This document shows positions 20,748-29,634 of a stretch of DNA of 64,000 nt, in pieces. Location of the stretch: NCBI GenBank assembly GCA_963664935.2, contig CAXXSE010000006.1:1-64000 (forward strand), read 5' to 3'. Position 1 is the stretch's first letter. Each line of letters starts with the position of its first letter. Below the pieces are notes generated by a model. The model ran no database searches. It was not told the origin of the DNA and saw only the letters and a program-made list of their open reading frames with translations. Origin of the DNA: G963664935 sp963664935. Its GTDB lineage: Bacteria; Pseudomonadota; Gammaproteobacteria; Methylococcales; G963664935. A program made the position numbers and the translations under genes.

Positions 20748-21755
20748 ATGAAAATACTGGTTACAGGCACCGCGGGATTTATCGGCTCTACCGTCGCATT
20801 ACGCCTATTGGAACGGGGCGATGAAGTTATCGGTCTGGATAACGTTAACGACTATTACGATGTAAATCTGAAAGAAGCACGTCTCGCCCGTCTCAAACAA
20901 TCGGAAAACTTTATAGAAATCCGAGAAGACCTGGAAAATAGAGAGGCAATCAATCACACATTTGATCACTATCGTCCTCAACGGGTCATCAATCTTGCCG
21001 CCCAGGCCGGTGTACGATATTCGCTGGAAAATCCTCGTGCTTACATAGATTCGAACCTGGTCGGTTTCTGTCACATATTGGAGGGGTGCCGTCACACGCA
21101 AGTCGAGCATTTGGTTTATGCTTCCAGCAGCTCCGTTTACGGGGCTAACACCTCTATGCCCTTTTCCATACACGACAACGTCGACCATCCGCTCAGCCTG
21201 TATGCGGCAAGTAAAAAAGCCAATGAGTTAATGGCCCACACCTACAGCCATTTGTATGGCCTACCCACGACGGGGTTGCGCTTTTTTACGGTTTATGGGC
21301 CGTGGGGGAGACCGGACATGGCCTTATTCCGCTTTACCAAAAATATTCTCGAGGATAAACCCATCGATGTGTATAACTACGGCAAACATCACCGGGATTT
21401 CACCTACATTGACGATATTGTCGAAGGTGTGATTCGTGTTCTCGATAACGTCGCCCAACCCAATACCGATTGGCATAGCGATCAACCGGATCCCGGTACC
21501 AGTATAGCGCCCTACCGTCTCTACAATATCGGTAACCATCAACCGGTCGATTTACTCAATTTTATTGAAACCTTGGAAAATTGTTTGGGCAAAAAAGCGG
21601 AGAAAAATTTCCTTCCTCTGCAAGATGGCGACGTGCCCGATACCTATGCCGATGTCGAAGATTTAATGCGAGACGTCGGTTATCAACCCAAAACACCGGT
21701 CGAAATCGGTATTGCCAGATTTGTTGAATGGTACAAAAAGTTTTATGATGCATGA
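20748..21755 (+). CDS. UDP-glucuronate 4-epimerase family protein
   Basis: This extended short-chain dehydrogenase interconverts UDP-uronates (UDP-GlcA to UDP-GalA in the CapI/LpsL type). The nucleotide-binding motif is TGTAGFIGS near residues 6-14, followed by GLDNVNDYYDVNLKEARL, the hallmark of this subgroup. The catalytic serine region is VYASSSSVYG and the YxxxK pair is Tyr152/Lys156 in LYAASKKANE. FFTVYGPWGRPDMALF is typical too. It is 335 residues and intact, lies directly after the TviB-like gene and is followed without spacing by mobB. Together with TviB it suggests an acidic sugar in the polymer. Confidence 0.88.
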   Translation: MKILVTGTAGFIGSTVALRLLERGDEVIGLDNVNDYYDVNLKEARLARLKQSENFIEIREDLENREAINHTFDHYRPQRVINLAAQAGVRYSLENPRAYIDSNLVGFCHILEGCRHTQVEHLVYASSSSVYGANTSMPFSIHDNVDHPLSLYAASKKANELMAHTYSHLYGLPTTGLRFFTVYGPWGRPDMALFRFTKNILEDKPIDVYNYGKHHRDFTYIDDIVEGVIRVLDNVAQPNTDWHSDQPDPGTSIAPYRLYNIGNHQPVDLLNFIETLENCLGKKAEKNFLPLQDGDVPDTYADVEDLMRDVGYQPKTPVEIGIARFVEWYKKFYDA

Positions 21756-22286
21756 ATGAAACTTCCTCACATTCCCATTCTCGGGTTTGCGGCTTACAGC
21801 GGTACCGGCAAGACCACCTTACTGACCCGGCTCATTCCTTTACTGAAATCGGAAGATCTTCGGGTAGGATTAATCAAGCACAGCCATCACAATTTTCAAA
21901 TAGATAAACCGGGAAAAGACAGTTATCGCCACCGCAAGGCGGGTGCAACGCCGGTGATGGTTTCCTCCCGTTTCCGAAGAGCGATGATTTGGGAGCGGAG
22001 CGAACCCTACGAACCTTTGCTGTTCGAGGAACTTGACCATTTCGATAAGGCCGGGTTGGATCTCATTTTGGTTGAAGGCTTTAAACGTGAACCTTTTCCC
22101 AAGATAGAACTGCACAGACCCTCCCTCGGCAAACCCTTACTTTTCCCGCAAGACGATTCAATTATAGCCATTGCATCTGACGATATTTTATCGTCGCCCA
22201 CTCAATTGCCCGTGTTCGATCTTAACCAGCCCGCCCCAATCGCCGATTTTATCGTCAACCGGTTTTTGTCCAATGAACCGGATTGA
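21756..22286 (+). CDS. mobB: MobB, molybdopterin-guanine dinucleotide biosynthesis adaptor
   Basis: MobB is a GTP-binding partner of MobA in making molybdopterin guanine dinucleotide. The P-loop is YSGTGKTTLL at residues 14-23, followed by VGLIKHSHHNFQIDKPGKDS with the conserved H-D-x-GKDS/Y segment, and LILVEGFKREPFPKIELHR. The start ATG follows the epimerase stop immediately (TGA ATG), so translation may be coupled. The end overlaps moeA by 14 bases. It is 176 residues and intact. Confidence 0.9.
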   Translation: MKLPHIPILGFAAYSGTGKTTLLTRLIPLLKSEDLRVGLIKHSHHNFQIDKPGKDSYRHRKAGATPVMVSSRFRRAMIWERSEPYEPLLFEELDHFDKAGLDLILVEGFKREPFPKIELHRPSLGKPLLFPQDDSIIAIASDDILSSPTQLPVFDLNQPAPIADFIVNRFLSNEPD

Positions 22287-23526
22287 CCCCTGTGTTAAAT
22301 CGGATAGTTCAGAATTGTTATCCCTAGATCAAGCTCTTGAACAAATCTTCGCTAGCGTAAAACCCGTTACCGGAAAGCAAACCTTAAATCTAAAAGACTG
22401 TTTGGATCGCATTATTGCGGAGGATATCGAGTCGGGGGTTAATATTCCGCCGCATCGGAATTCCTCAATGGATGGATACGCTTTTAACACCCGTGACATT
22501 GTAACCTCAGGCCTTTCCAACCTGACTGTTGCCGGGACATCGTGGGCGGGAAAGCCTTATTCAAAGTCCTTGTCGCCGGGTCAGTGTGTTCGAATCTTCA
22601 CCGGTGCAGCCGTCCCCGAGAATGCCGATACGGTCATCATGCAGGAAGATATCAAACGTTTCGACGATTCGATCGAGATTCCCTTTGGTTCGGTAAAAGC
22701 GGGAGAAAATCTTAGATTTCCAGGTGACGATGTCGCTAAAGGCCAGAAAGTTGTCTCGTCGGGGAAACGTCTGCGGGCAGAAGATCTTGGGGTTCTCGCC
22801 TCGATCGGACAGTTGACGGTTCCGGTTACTCGCAAACTACGGGTGGCATTTTTTTCGACGGGAGATGAACTCCGGACGCTTGGTCGCCATCTGGAATACG
22901 GGGAAATTTATGATAGCAATCGTTACACCCTGTACGGACTATTGGAGTCTTTAGGTGTTGATGCGCTGGACATGGGCGCCATACCCGACAATCTTGAGGA
23001 AATCAAAACAGTACTTACGGAAGCCGCGGGAGTTAGCGACGTTATTATCAGTACCGGCGGTGCTTCGGTCGGAGAAGCGGATTTTTTATTTCAAGCGCTT
23101 AAAGCCATCGGCAAGATCAAATTTTGGAAAATTGCCATTAAACCGGGGAAACCGCTTTTGTTCGGCAATATCAATGGCCAGTCTTATTTCGGACTGCCGG
23201 GAAACCCTGTTTCCGTCGCGGTCACCTTCCATAAAGTCGTGTCGCCGGCGTTGAAATTGATGATGGGAGACAAATACCAATCGCCCCTAACAATAAAAGC
23301 CCGTTGTGGTTCTATACTTACAAAAGCAATGGGACGGCAAGAATTTCAGCGGGGCTTGTTAGAGCGGGAGGAAAACGGAGAGCTAATCGTCAATCCTTTT
23401 CGAAGTCAGGGATCGCACGTACTGAGTTCGATGAGCCAGTCAAATTGTTATATTGTGTTACCCGAAGAAAGCACCGGTGTCAGAAAAGGAGAGTATGTGG
23501 ATGTTGAACTCTTCGCAACCTTCTAA
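22273..23526 (+). CDS. moeA: MoeA molybdopterin molybdenumtransferase
   Basis: MoeA inserts molybdate into adenylylated molybdopterin. I place the start at the ATG at 22273 (MNRIDPCVKSDSSELLSLDQ), overlapping the mobB end by 14 bases, instead of an upstream in-frame ATG within mobB. That gives 417 residues. Motifs include PPHRNSSMDGYAF, GQCVRIFTGAAVPENADTVI, the MogA-like domain FFSTGDELRTLG and IISTGGASVGEADF, and FGLPGNPVSVAVTF. It forms a two-gene cofactor unit with mobB, inserted between polysaccharide genes. Confidence 0.92.
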   Translation: MNRIDPCVKSDSSELLSLDQALEQIFASVKPVTGKQTLNLKDCLDRIIAEDIESGVNIPPHRNSSMDGYAFNTRDIVTSGLSNLTVAGTSWAGKPYSKSLSPGQCVRIFTGAAVPENADTVIMQEDIKRFDDSIEIPFGSVKAGENLRFPGDDVAKGQKVVSSGKRLRAEDLGVLASIGQLTVPVTRKLRVAFFSTGDELRTLGRHLEYGEIYDSNRYTLYGLLESLGVDALDMGAIPDNLEEIKTVLTEAAGVSDVIISTGGASVGEADFLFQALKAIGKIKFWKIAIKPGKPLLFGNINGQSYFGLPGNPVSVAVTFHKVVSPALKLMMGDKYQSPLTIKARCGSILTKAMGRQEFQRGLLEREENGELIVNPFRSQGSHVLSSMSQSNCYIVLPEESTGVRKGEYVDVELFATF

Positions 23527-23672
23527 CCATTCAGTTCACCCCTGAAATCCGCCATTTCTGTGTTAAAAAATGATCATTTACACGTGTAAACTCACATTTT
23601 TGGCCTTGAATCGGCAAATTTCAGGGGCAATCTGAATAGTTACTTTAATCCTTTGAGTAGAAACGAAAAAAC

Positions 23673-24686
23673 ATGAGTAAAAAAGGCATACTGGTGACCG
23701 GTGGCGCGGGTTATATCGGAAGTCACCTGGTCAAACAACTCGGCGAAATGGGCGAGAGAATTGTTGTTCTCGACAATTTATCCACCGGATTTTCGGATTC
23801 CGTGTTGCATGGCGAGCTCATCGTCGGCAATACCGGCGATAAAGCCTTGGTTAAAGAAATTCTTAAAGACCATGACATTGAATCGGTTCTTCATTTCGCC
23901 GCCCACACTATTGTTCCGGAATCGGTTTCCAACCCTCTAAAATATTACGGCAACAATACCTGCAATACGCGCAATTTACTCGAGTGTTGCGCCGAGATGG
24001 CGGTCAAGCACTTTATCTTTTCCTCCACCGCGGCCGCCTATGGAATACCGGAAAATACCTTGTGTTCGGAGGATTCACTCACTCAACCGATCAATCCGTA
24101 TGGCGCCTCCAAGCTCATGAGTGAGACCATGCTCAGAGATCTGTCCTCGGCAAGCGAGCTACGCCACGTCATCCTGCGCTATTTTAATGTGGCGGGTTCC
24201 GATCCGGACGGTAAAATTGGGCAATCGACGGAAAAAGCGACTTTACTAATCAAAGTTGCAGCCGAAGTCGCTGTCGGAAAGCGCGACCATCTTTACGTTT
24301 TCGGGACCGATTACCCCACCGATGATGGCACCGGTGTGCGTGATTATATCCACGTATCCGATCTCGCCGACGCCCATATCCAGGCATTGAAGTATCTACG
24401 CAATCAAGGCGAATCCACCACCTTGAATTGTGGTTACGGCCATGGATACAGTGTCAGGGAAGTCATCGATACAATGAACAGTGTGAATGGCGCTCCAATC
24501 AAATCAATCGATCAGCCCAGACGCCCCGGTGATCCTCCCGCTCTGATCGCTAAAGTAGACAAAATCCACCAAACCTTCGAATGGAAACCAAAATACGATG
24601 ATTTGGAGGAGATTGTTAAAACGTCGTTGGATTGGGAAAGAAAACAGAGTCGGAAAGCTGAAATGATTCCGGAAGTTGTGGAGTGA
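23673..24686 (+). CDS. galE: UDP-glucose 4-epimerase GalE
   Basis: GalE interconverts UDP-glucose and UDP-galactose with tightly bound NAD. The 337 residues start with ILVTGGAGYIGSHLVKQL and DNLSTGFSDSV. The catalytic serine/threonine segment is IFSSTAAAYGIP and the YxxxK pair is Tyr143/Lys147 in NPYGASKLMSE. RYFNVAGSDPDG and DDGTGVRDYIHVSDLADAH complete the GalE signature. It is intact, and a 146-base gap upstream separates it from moeA, so it probably has its own promoter. It is the last normal gene before the integron. Confidence 0.92.
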   Translation: MSKKGILVTGGAGYIGSHLVKQLGEMGERIVVLDNLSTGFSDSVLHGELIVGNTGDKALVKEILKDHDIESVLHFAAHTIVPESVSNPLKYYGNNTCNTRNLLECCAEMAVKHFIFSSTAAAYGIPENTLCSEDSLTQPINPYGASKLMSETMLRDLSSASELRHVILRYFNVAGSDPDGKIGQSTEKATLLIKVAAEVAVGKRDHLYVFGTDYPTDDGTGVRDYIHVSDLADAHIQALKYLRNQGESTTLNCGYGHGYSVREVIDTMNSVNGAPIKSIDQPRRPGDPPALIAKVDKIHQTFEWKPKYDDLEEIVKTSLDWERKQSRKAEMIPEVVE

Positions 24687-24812
24687 GGGATGGGATTGGG
24701 GTCGGTTGCGTGAGTTCTAGCCTGGAATTCTCACAAGATTTTTAGTGCGGAACATCAATCCCGTAACCCACGCAGCTGCGGCTCCTCGCTACGAAAGTTG
24801 GAAAAATCCGAG

Positions 24813-26207
24813 CTAGAAATCCAAAGGACTCGCACAGCAATTCCCGGTTGATTTAAAACATGTGTATAAATCATCGTGGTTGAAACATCGGCGTGACCTA
24901 ACAATTCTTGTACGGTACGAATATCATAACCCGCTTCCAATACGTGCGTAGCAAACGAATGGCGAAGTGCATGACAATTCACTTTTTTCACTATCCCTAC
25001 TTGCTCCGCGGTTTTCTTAATCGCTTTCTGATCTGAAGACCGTTTTCGTGAATATGGCGCCTACGTGTCTTGCCGCTACGCGGATCAACGGACAATCGGC
25101 CGCTTGGAAACACATATTGCCATTTCCATTCGGTTGGTGCATTGGGGTATTTGCGGCTCAGCGCATCAGGAAGATACACCGCACCGAAACCTCGGGCTTT
25201 ATCCTCTTCGAACCTTGTCTTGACTTCAAGTAAATGATTTTGTAATCGTTCCACAACCGTGGCTGGAAGTGGAACCACACGGTCTTTCCCACCTTTGGCG
25301 TTACGCACAATAATCTGAGAATAACCAAAATCAACATCAAGCACACGTAACCGCACGCACTCCATCAATCGCATTCCAGCCCCATAAAGCAATTCAGCCA
25401 TCAATTTTGAGACGCCTTCCAAACCGCCGATCAACTTTTGCGCTTCGTTTCGAGAAAGCACCACCGGCAGTTTTCTGGGGCGTTTGGCGCGAACAAAATC
25501 GCCCAATTCGCCAATGGGTTGGTTAAGCACATTTTCATAGAAAAATACCAGTGCATTGAGCGCCTGATTTTGAGTGCTGGCCCCAACCTTCCGCTGTACC
25601 GCTAAATATTCAAGGAAGGACAAAATCTCTTTATTTGATAAGCTACGGGGATCGGCATTTTCACAGTAAGCGATAAATCGGCATGCCCAGGGCTCGTAAG
25701 CCTGTTCGGTTCGAATAGAATATCCTCGACGGCGTATTTCGGATTGCAGGTTGTTTAATACCGTATGATGTTTTTCTCGGATCTTACTGAGTTTATGTGT
25801 ATTTCGTTGGTGTTGTGGTTTATCGGCAGCTCTTGATAGTCTCGCGCTACAGTCGCGTGGTGAGTGCCAAGCTCCCTAGCAGACTGCTCCCAGAAAGCCC
25901 AGTCGATCTGGTCTATCCACGAAACCGTCAAGATGTTCCGAAACAAAATCTGTATAGCATGTACAGCTTGTTTAAATTGCCAATCTGTAAGGGCTGAATT
26001 TCTGCCTAGCGTTTTAAGATAACCTTCTAAATCGGACTTTGAGTGATTCGCTAACCGCTTATCTGGAAATGCTTTGATATATTGTTCAGCACGAACGACG
26101 TACCATCGATCATTTGGAGGCTTAACACCCTGACCGTGTAAGACTTTTAAGAAACGATCCCAAAAGCGGTTGATACTATCATCCTGGTTTGGTTGTGTTT
26201 TTTTCAT
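24813..26207 (-). pseudogene. intI: Integron integrase IntI, frameshifted
   Basis: IntI is the tyrosine recombinase that captures and shuffles gene cassettes. The N-terminal SAM-like domain lies at 25755-26207. The core follows with EYLAVQRKVGASTQNQALNA, the catalytic arginine region LLYGAGMRLMECVRLRVLDV, GKTRRRHIHENGLQ, HALRHSFATHVLEAGYDIRT and ELLGHADVSTTMIYTHVLN with the nucleophilic tyrosine. YPNAPTEWKWQYVFPS is the extra patch that marks IntI within the tyrosine recombinases. Frame changes near 25800, near 25000 and at the very end (RSPLDF with stop at 24813) break it. It points away from the cassettes, as in known integrons. Confidence 0.92.
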
Positions 26208-26363
26208 GAATCCACTACGCTGGTGGGAAGGTTTTCAGAATATTAGGCGATTTATGAGAAAGTATAGGCTAATAAAAGCGACTAGGCGGAAAACTGAATT
26301 AAGGCGATATACGGATTCTGCCTATTCCAGTCGTAGTAGAATCTGTCTATATGACTGTTAGGC
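26208..26363 (+). promoter_or_regulatory. attI region of the integron
   Basis: This is the space between the intI start and the first cassette. It ends in GTTAGGC at 26357-26363, the recombination triplet sequence where cassettes are inserted. The intI promoter and, if present, the cassette promoter should also lie here or in the 5' part of intI. I could not identify them with confidence. Confidence 0.65.
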
Positions 26364-26373
26364 AATAGATGAA

Positions 26374-27491
26374 ATGAATATGGGAAATGAACATACAGTT
26401 TCAGAATACATCGAAGCAGTTGTTAGTTTCATTGATATACTCGGTTTTAGGAACCTTCTTGAAGAGAAATCGGTCGGGGAAATTCGAGATATCCTAGGGA
26501 AATTTCAAAATATTTCTGCTGCCAATAATCAAGGAAATTCATTCGTTCCGGACGTTAAAAAGGAAATATCAGAAGAATTCGTTTTTTCAATATCAGATGC
26601 AATTGTCAGAGTGAGACTATTTGAATCGAATTACACTATTGAAGCTCTTGAACTGGAAATTTCAAGACTAGCACAGATTCAGCGCAACCTAATAATGAAC
26701 GGTGTAATAATAAGAGGTGGGCTGACTATTGGAAAAGTTCATATCTGACCGCATGGTCATGGACCGGTATTTGGTCCAGCAATGGCGCGTGCATTCAGCT
26801 TGGAAAATGAACTCGCAAAATATCCACGAATAGTAGTTGATGATCGAATATTTGATACAGAAATAAATAATAACTCCAAGTATTTTGTGGAGTTAGTGAC
26901 TGCAGAAAATGGCCTGCGATATATAGATTATTTAATGTGTGGAACATGGATAAGTGATAAAGGCACAATCAAGTACCACCCGCATAGCGGGTGGTTTGAG
27001 GAAGCCCCCTTGAAGGGGGCTAAGAGCTTATATTTAGGTGGAATCCTCAACCCCAAAGAACTAGCATAACTTTCAATAAATAATTCCACATCAAACTGGA
27101 AACATATTTTTGAAACTGCTCTGAATATTAATCCCTTAATGTTCCATCTATTGTTTTTTCCGATGTTTCAGCGTGATCCAATTCTTCTTATTACCTTGAC
27201 GGATGACCAAGTGAATTTAACAAATCTTTACGCTGGAACGGCAGAGCCTATTTGCATCGCACCGGCAGAGCCGGTGGCTTAATGTAAGGAGTAAGTTTAT
27301 TAAACGCGCACAATCTCTTGATCAAGAATGGTCTCAAAATTAGTAGGCCAAATGTTCGTAGAAAGTATCAATGGATGAAAATATATCACAATAACTGGAT
27401 AGATAAGCTTACTCAAGAGCAAAATGAAACCTTAATTTTGGATGCTATATATGGTTCAAGTCCGGTAGATTTTGATACAGAAAAAATATAG
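26374..27491 (+). pseudogene. Nucleotidyl-cyclase-like protein, first cassette gene, interrupted
   Basis: The first 190 residues resemble a class III nucleotidyl cyclase fold. EAVVSFIDILGFRNLLEEKS has the first metal-binding aspartate, VFSISDAIVRVR the second, and then come GVIIRGGLTIGKV and FGPAMARAFSLENELAKYPR. A TGA at 26746-26748 interrupts the frame in place. From 26967 to 27283 an IS200-derived element is inserted. The C-terminus resumes after it as HNLLIKNGLKISRPNVRRKY and YHNNWIDKLTQEQNETLI, ending at 27489-27491. The tail fits this group of uncharacterised cyclase-like proteins. No attC separates it from the SLATT gene 46 bases downstream, so both form one cassette. Cyclase activity is an inference from motif order only. 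Confidence 0.6.
26967..27283. mobile_element. IS200-derived miniature element (317 bp)
   Basis: The left end AATCAAGTACCACCCGCATA and its hairpin (ACCACCCGC / GCGGGTGGT), and the right end TTTACGCTGGAACGGCAGAG through GGTGGCTTAAT with a small hairpin (ACCGG / CCGGT), are the same as the ends of the IS200 element at 47469-48102. The last 100 bases also align with it. The transposase gene is absent and the middle (27060-27180) is unrelated DNA that reads as a short open stretch. It is thus a non-autonomous derivative that could be moved by the IS200 transposase in trans. It interrupts the cyclase-like gene. Confidence 0.85.
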
Positions 27492-27537
27492 AACACGCAG
27501 TTATTGAAAATTGTGGTCGAGAGTAGGAAATATTTTT

Positions 27538-28035
27538 ATGGAATCTTTAATAAATAAAGTTAAACACTATCGAAGAAACTATTCGATTGTAGCTAGAGCT
27601 CATTACATAAGTGCAGATAGATACGGGCATATTAATATGTTGCTTGGCGTGCCCGCTTTAACTATATCAATTGCCATATGTTCCACATTATTTGCATCGA
27701 GCACGCCAAATTTTCCACAGTATATTTTAACTGCGGCAGGTGTTGCATCTCTATTTGTTACTATGTTGACTGGTTTGCAAGTTTTCATGAGAGCATCAGA
27801 ACGCTCAATGGAGCATAGGGCTGCCGGAGCGAGATTTGCCGATGTGCGCCGAAGGTTAGAGCTAATGGAAATAAGGTTTCACAACGCAAACAATGATAGT
27901 GTAAAGGTCTGTATATCTGAGTTAGAGAACATGCTTATAGAGCTTCGTGAACTTGGATCCTTATGCCCAAAAATCCCAGATAAAGATTATAAAAGTGCGA
28001 AAAAAGAATATATAGCTGAGAATGAGTCAAATTAA
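27538..28035 (+). CDS. SLATT-domain two-transmembrane protein (predicted effector)
   Basis: A 165-residue protein starting MESLINKVKHYRRNYSIVAR. It has two hydrophobic segments (LLGVPALTISIAICSTLFAS and ILTAAGVASLFVTMLTGLQV) followed by the helical block RASERSMEHRAAGARFADVR and RRLELMEIRF. This layout is that of SLATT proteins, membrane proteins thought to form pores and often paired with nucleotide-signal synthases in antiphage systems. It is intact. It shares a cassette with the cyclase-like gene and ends 2 bases before the attC. A signal-to-pore role is inferred from family context and not shown by the sequence. An upstream in-frame start at 27511 is possible but has no better ribosome-binding site. 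Confidence 0.72.
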   Translation: MESLINKVKHYRRNYSIVARAHYISADRYGHINMLLGVPALTISIAICSTLFASSTPNFPQYILTAAGVASLFVTMLTGLQVFMRASERSMEHRAAGARFADVRRRLELMEIRFHNANNDSVKVCISELENMLIELRELGSLCPKIPDKDYKSAKKEYIAENESN

Positions 28036-28037
28036 TT

Positions 28038-28125
28038 GCCTAACCAGTGCTTACACTCGGAAAAAAGAAAGCTGCTTCGCTTCCGCTACGCAACTTTCTT
28101 TTTTCCGGTGAAGCAAGCGTTAGGC
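28038..28125 (+). repeat. attC site of cassette 1
   Basis: The core sites GCCTAAC (28038-28044) and GTTAGGC (28119-28125) are inverse complements. Between them imperfect arms (CGGAAAAAAGAAAG / CTTTCTTTTTTCCG) fold into a long hairpin with TGCTTACAC and GTGAAGCAAGC flanks. The length of 88 bases and the unpaired bases are typical of attC. Confidence 0.93.
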
Positions 28126-28144
28126 AATCAACAATATTAGCGAT

Positions 28145-28657
28145 ATGACAAATACGGACGAAATTCCAAAGCCTTCTGATTCCGGTTCTGATGGAAGTCA
28201 GAGCATCGCTGAGTCATCGCCTGAGCTTGTGCCATCAGATCAGCTCCAGAAGCTGCCAATAGCGCATACCGTTCAAGGCATTGCTTCATCAAAATCGAGG
28301 GCGTTTGGTGGCGAAGTAACCTCTGCATTAATAGTTGGTATTACATCTCAGCTATCAACGGAGCTTCAATACTCAAAAGGTGAAACCCTAAAGTTACAAG
28401 GTAAGAACGAACAGCTCACCCAACTGCTATCTGACGAGCGTGTCACGAATGCCGTGCTCAGTGAGCGGTTAAAGGCATTTCAAACTACAAGGCACTTAAG
28501 AAATCTCGGGATCGCTGTGGGGACGGTATTAGCAACTACTTCCATCGTACTTTTCGATACAGTGCAATTTCAATCTTATGGTTACGCCGCACTTGGTATT
28601 GGGATAGTGCTTCTCTTGGCAGGTTGGTTTGTCCCAGTTCGTGGAGGTGAGAAATGA
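28145..28657 (+). CDS. Hypothetical membrane protein, coiled coil plus two TM, cassette 2
   Basis: I do not recognise this 170-residue protein. It has a polar, probably disordered N-terminus (about 50 residues), a helical stretch (STELQYSKGETLKLQGKNEQ, LTQLLSDERVTNAVLSERL) suited to a coiled coil, and two C-terminal hydrophobic segments (NLGIAVGTVLATTSIVLF and YAALGIGIVLLLAGWFVPV). It overlaps the next gene by four bases (ATGA), so the two are translationally coupled and travel as one cassette. Membrane anchoring with a cytoplasmic coiled coil is inferred. Confidence 0.75.
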   Translation: MTNTDEIPKPSDSGSDGSQSIAESSPELVPSDQLQKLPIAHTVQGIASSKSRAFGGEVTSALIVGITSQLSTELQYSKGETLKLQGKNEQLTQLLSDERVTNAVLSERLKAFQTTRHLRNLGIAVGTVLATTSIVLFDTVQFQSYGYAALGIGIVLLLAGWFVPVRGGEK

Positions 28658-29067
28658 TAGTCACCGACCTCCAGGAACTTAAAATCCATCCAGTTGCCGA
28701 TAGGGGTGTTTCTAATCGTGAGAGAATAGCAATCTATGTAAACGAAACAACTAATATGGGGCAATATGGCATCATGGTGGGTTATTCAGCCGTAGATAAT
28801 TCCGCAGTCCCCTATCAAGACAATCTCTTCTGGTTTGGGGATGGGATCGTAAATACTGGTGATTGGATTCTCCTATACACTGGAAAAGGAACACCAAAAA
28901 CAGAAGACTGGGATGTTACTGGCGGTAAAGTCTACTCAATACATTGGGGGCGTAGTACTACCATTTTTGCGAACTTAAATATTGTGCCCATTCTTTTCCG
29001 AGTTGATGCTGTTGATGTAGCTTCACCTCCAGTGAACTTGCCTCAATTAGATAATGAAAATGCCTAA
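28654..29067 (+). CDS. Hypothetical beta-rich protein, cassette 2 second gene
   Basis: An unrecognised 137-residue protein (MIVTDLQELKIHPVADRGVS). It is rich in beta-forming and aromatic residues: GQYGIMVGYSAVDNSAVPYQ, NLFWFGDGIVNTGDWILLYT and GGKVYSIHWGRSTTIFANLN. It has no membrane segment or signal peptide. Its start overlaps the stop of the membrane protein, and its own stop overlaps the attC core. The pair probably works together; no function can be stated. Confidence 0.75.
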   Translation: MIVTDLQELKIHPVADRGVSNRERIAIYVNETTNMGQYGIMVGYSAVDNSAVPYQDNLFWFGDGIVNTGDWILLYTGKGTPKTEDWDVTGGKVYSIHWGRSTTIFANLNIVPILFRVDAVDVASPPVNLPQLDNENA

Positions 29068-29148
29068 CAAGTGCTTACACGCGGAAAAAATAAAGCTGCT
29101 TCGCTTCCGCTACGCAACTTTCTTTTTCCGGTGAAGCAGGCGTTATAC
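29062..29148 (+). repeat. attC site of cassette 2
   Basis: Cores GCCTAAC (29062-29068) and GTTATAC (29142-29148) flank a hairpin nearly identical to that of cassette 1, sharing AGCTGCTTCGCTTCCGCTAC and CCGGTGAAGCAGGCGTT. Length 87 bases. Confidence 0.92.
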
Positions 29149-29168
29149 ACAAAATGGAGCATTCAGTC

Positions 29169-29526
29169 ATGAGCAAGAAAAAAGACGGAAACAATGAAAT
29201 AAAGATGCACCCACCTTGGGCTGGAAATGCAAACATAATTTGTCAATCAATGCCCTTGTAAGAAGGTTCGAAGGACGTGTCAATAAAATTTATTGAAGAG
29301 CGTACACGATTACATGAAACCTATATTAAAGAGCAAGAAAAAAGCAAACGGCTTGCGCTAATGTTATCTGCATTATTATTCATTTGCTCGCTGCTAGTAA
29401 TAATGTTTGCCCAGAAGGTAGAGAAGAACTTTCGGAGGCACCCTATTAGTTTTTTCTGCTGGCGCAGCAGGGTATAAACGACTTTGGGCAAAGGCTACAC
29501 TGATTAATATTGAAGCAAATGAATAG
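29169..29526 (+). pseudogene. Small membrane protein, cassette 3, frameshifted
   Basis: The reading starts MSKKKDGNNEIKMHPPWAGN and, after shifts near 29262 and 29415, continues as EERTRLHETYIKEQEKSKR, a hydrophobic segment LALMLSALLFICSLLVIMFA, a second hydrophobic stretch and the end YKRLWAKATLINIEANE at 29524-29526. The protein would have about 115 residues, with a helical region and two membrane segments. I do not recognise the family. The stop lies directly before the attC core. Confidence 0.6.
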
Positions 29527-29527
29527 T

Positions 29528-29611
29528 GTATAACAATTGCTTACACTCGGAAAAACAAAGCTACGTCGCTTCGCTCCTCCGCTTTTTTTCCGGTGAAGCA
29601 GGTCGTTAGCA
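29528..29611 (+). repeat. attC site of cassette 3
   Basis: Cores GTATAAC (29528-29534) and GTTAGCA (29605-29611) flank a hairpin of the same type as the two preceding sites (TGCTTACACTCGGAAAAACA at one side and CCGGTGAAGCAGGTCGTTAG at the other). Confidence 0.9.
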
Positions 29612-29634
29612 TGAAATAATATAGAGGGGAGAAT

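Noticed and set aside
24687..24812. A gene between galE and intI
   Set aside because: Only the out-of-frame tail of intI is open here; the true intI stop is restored by one base at 24813.
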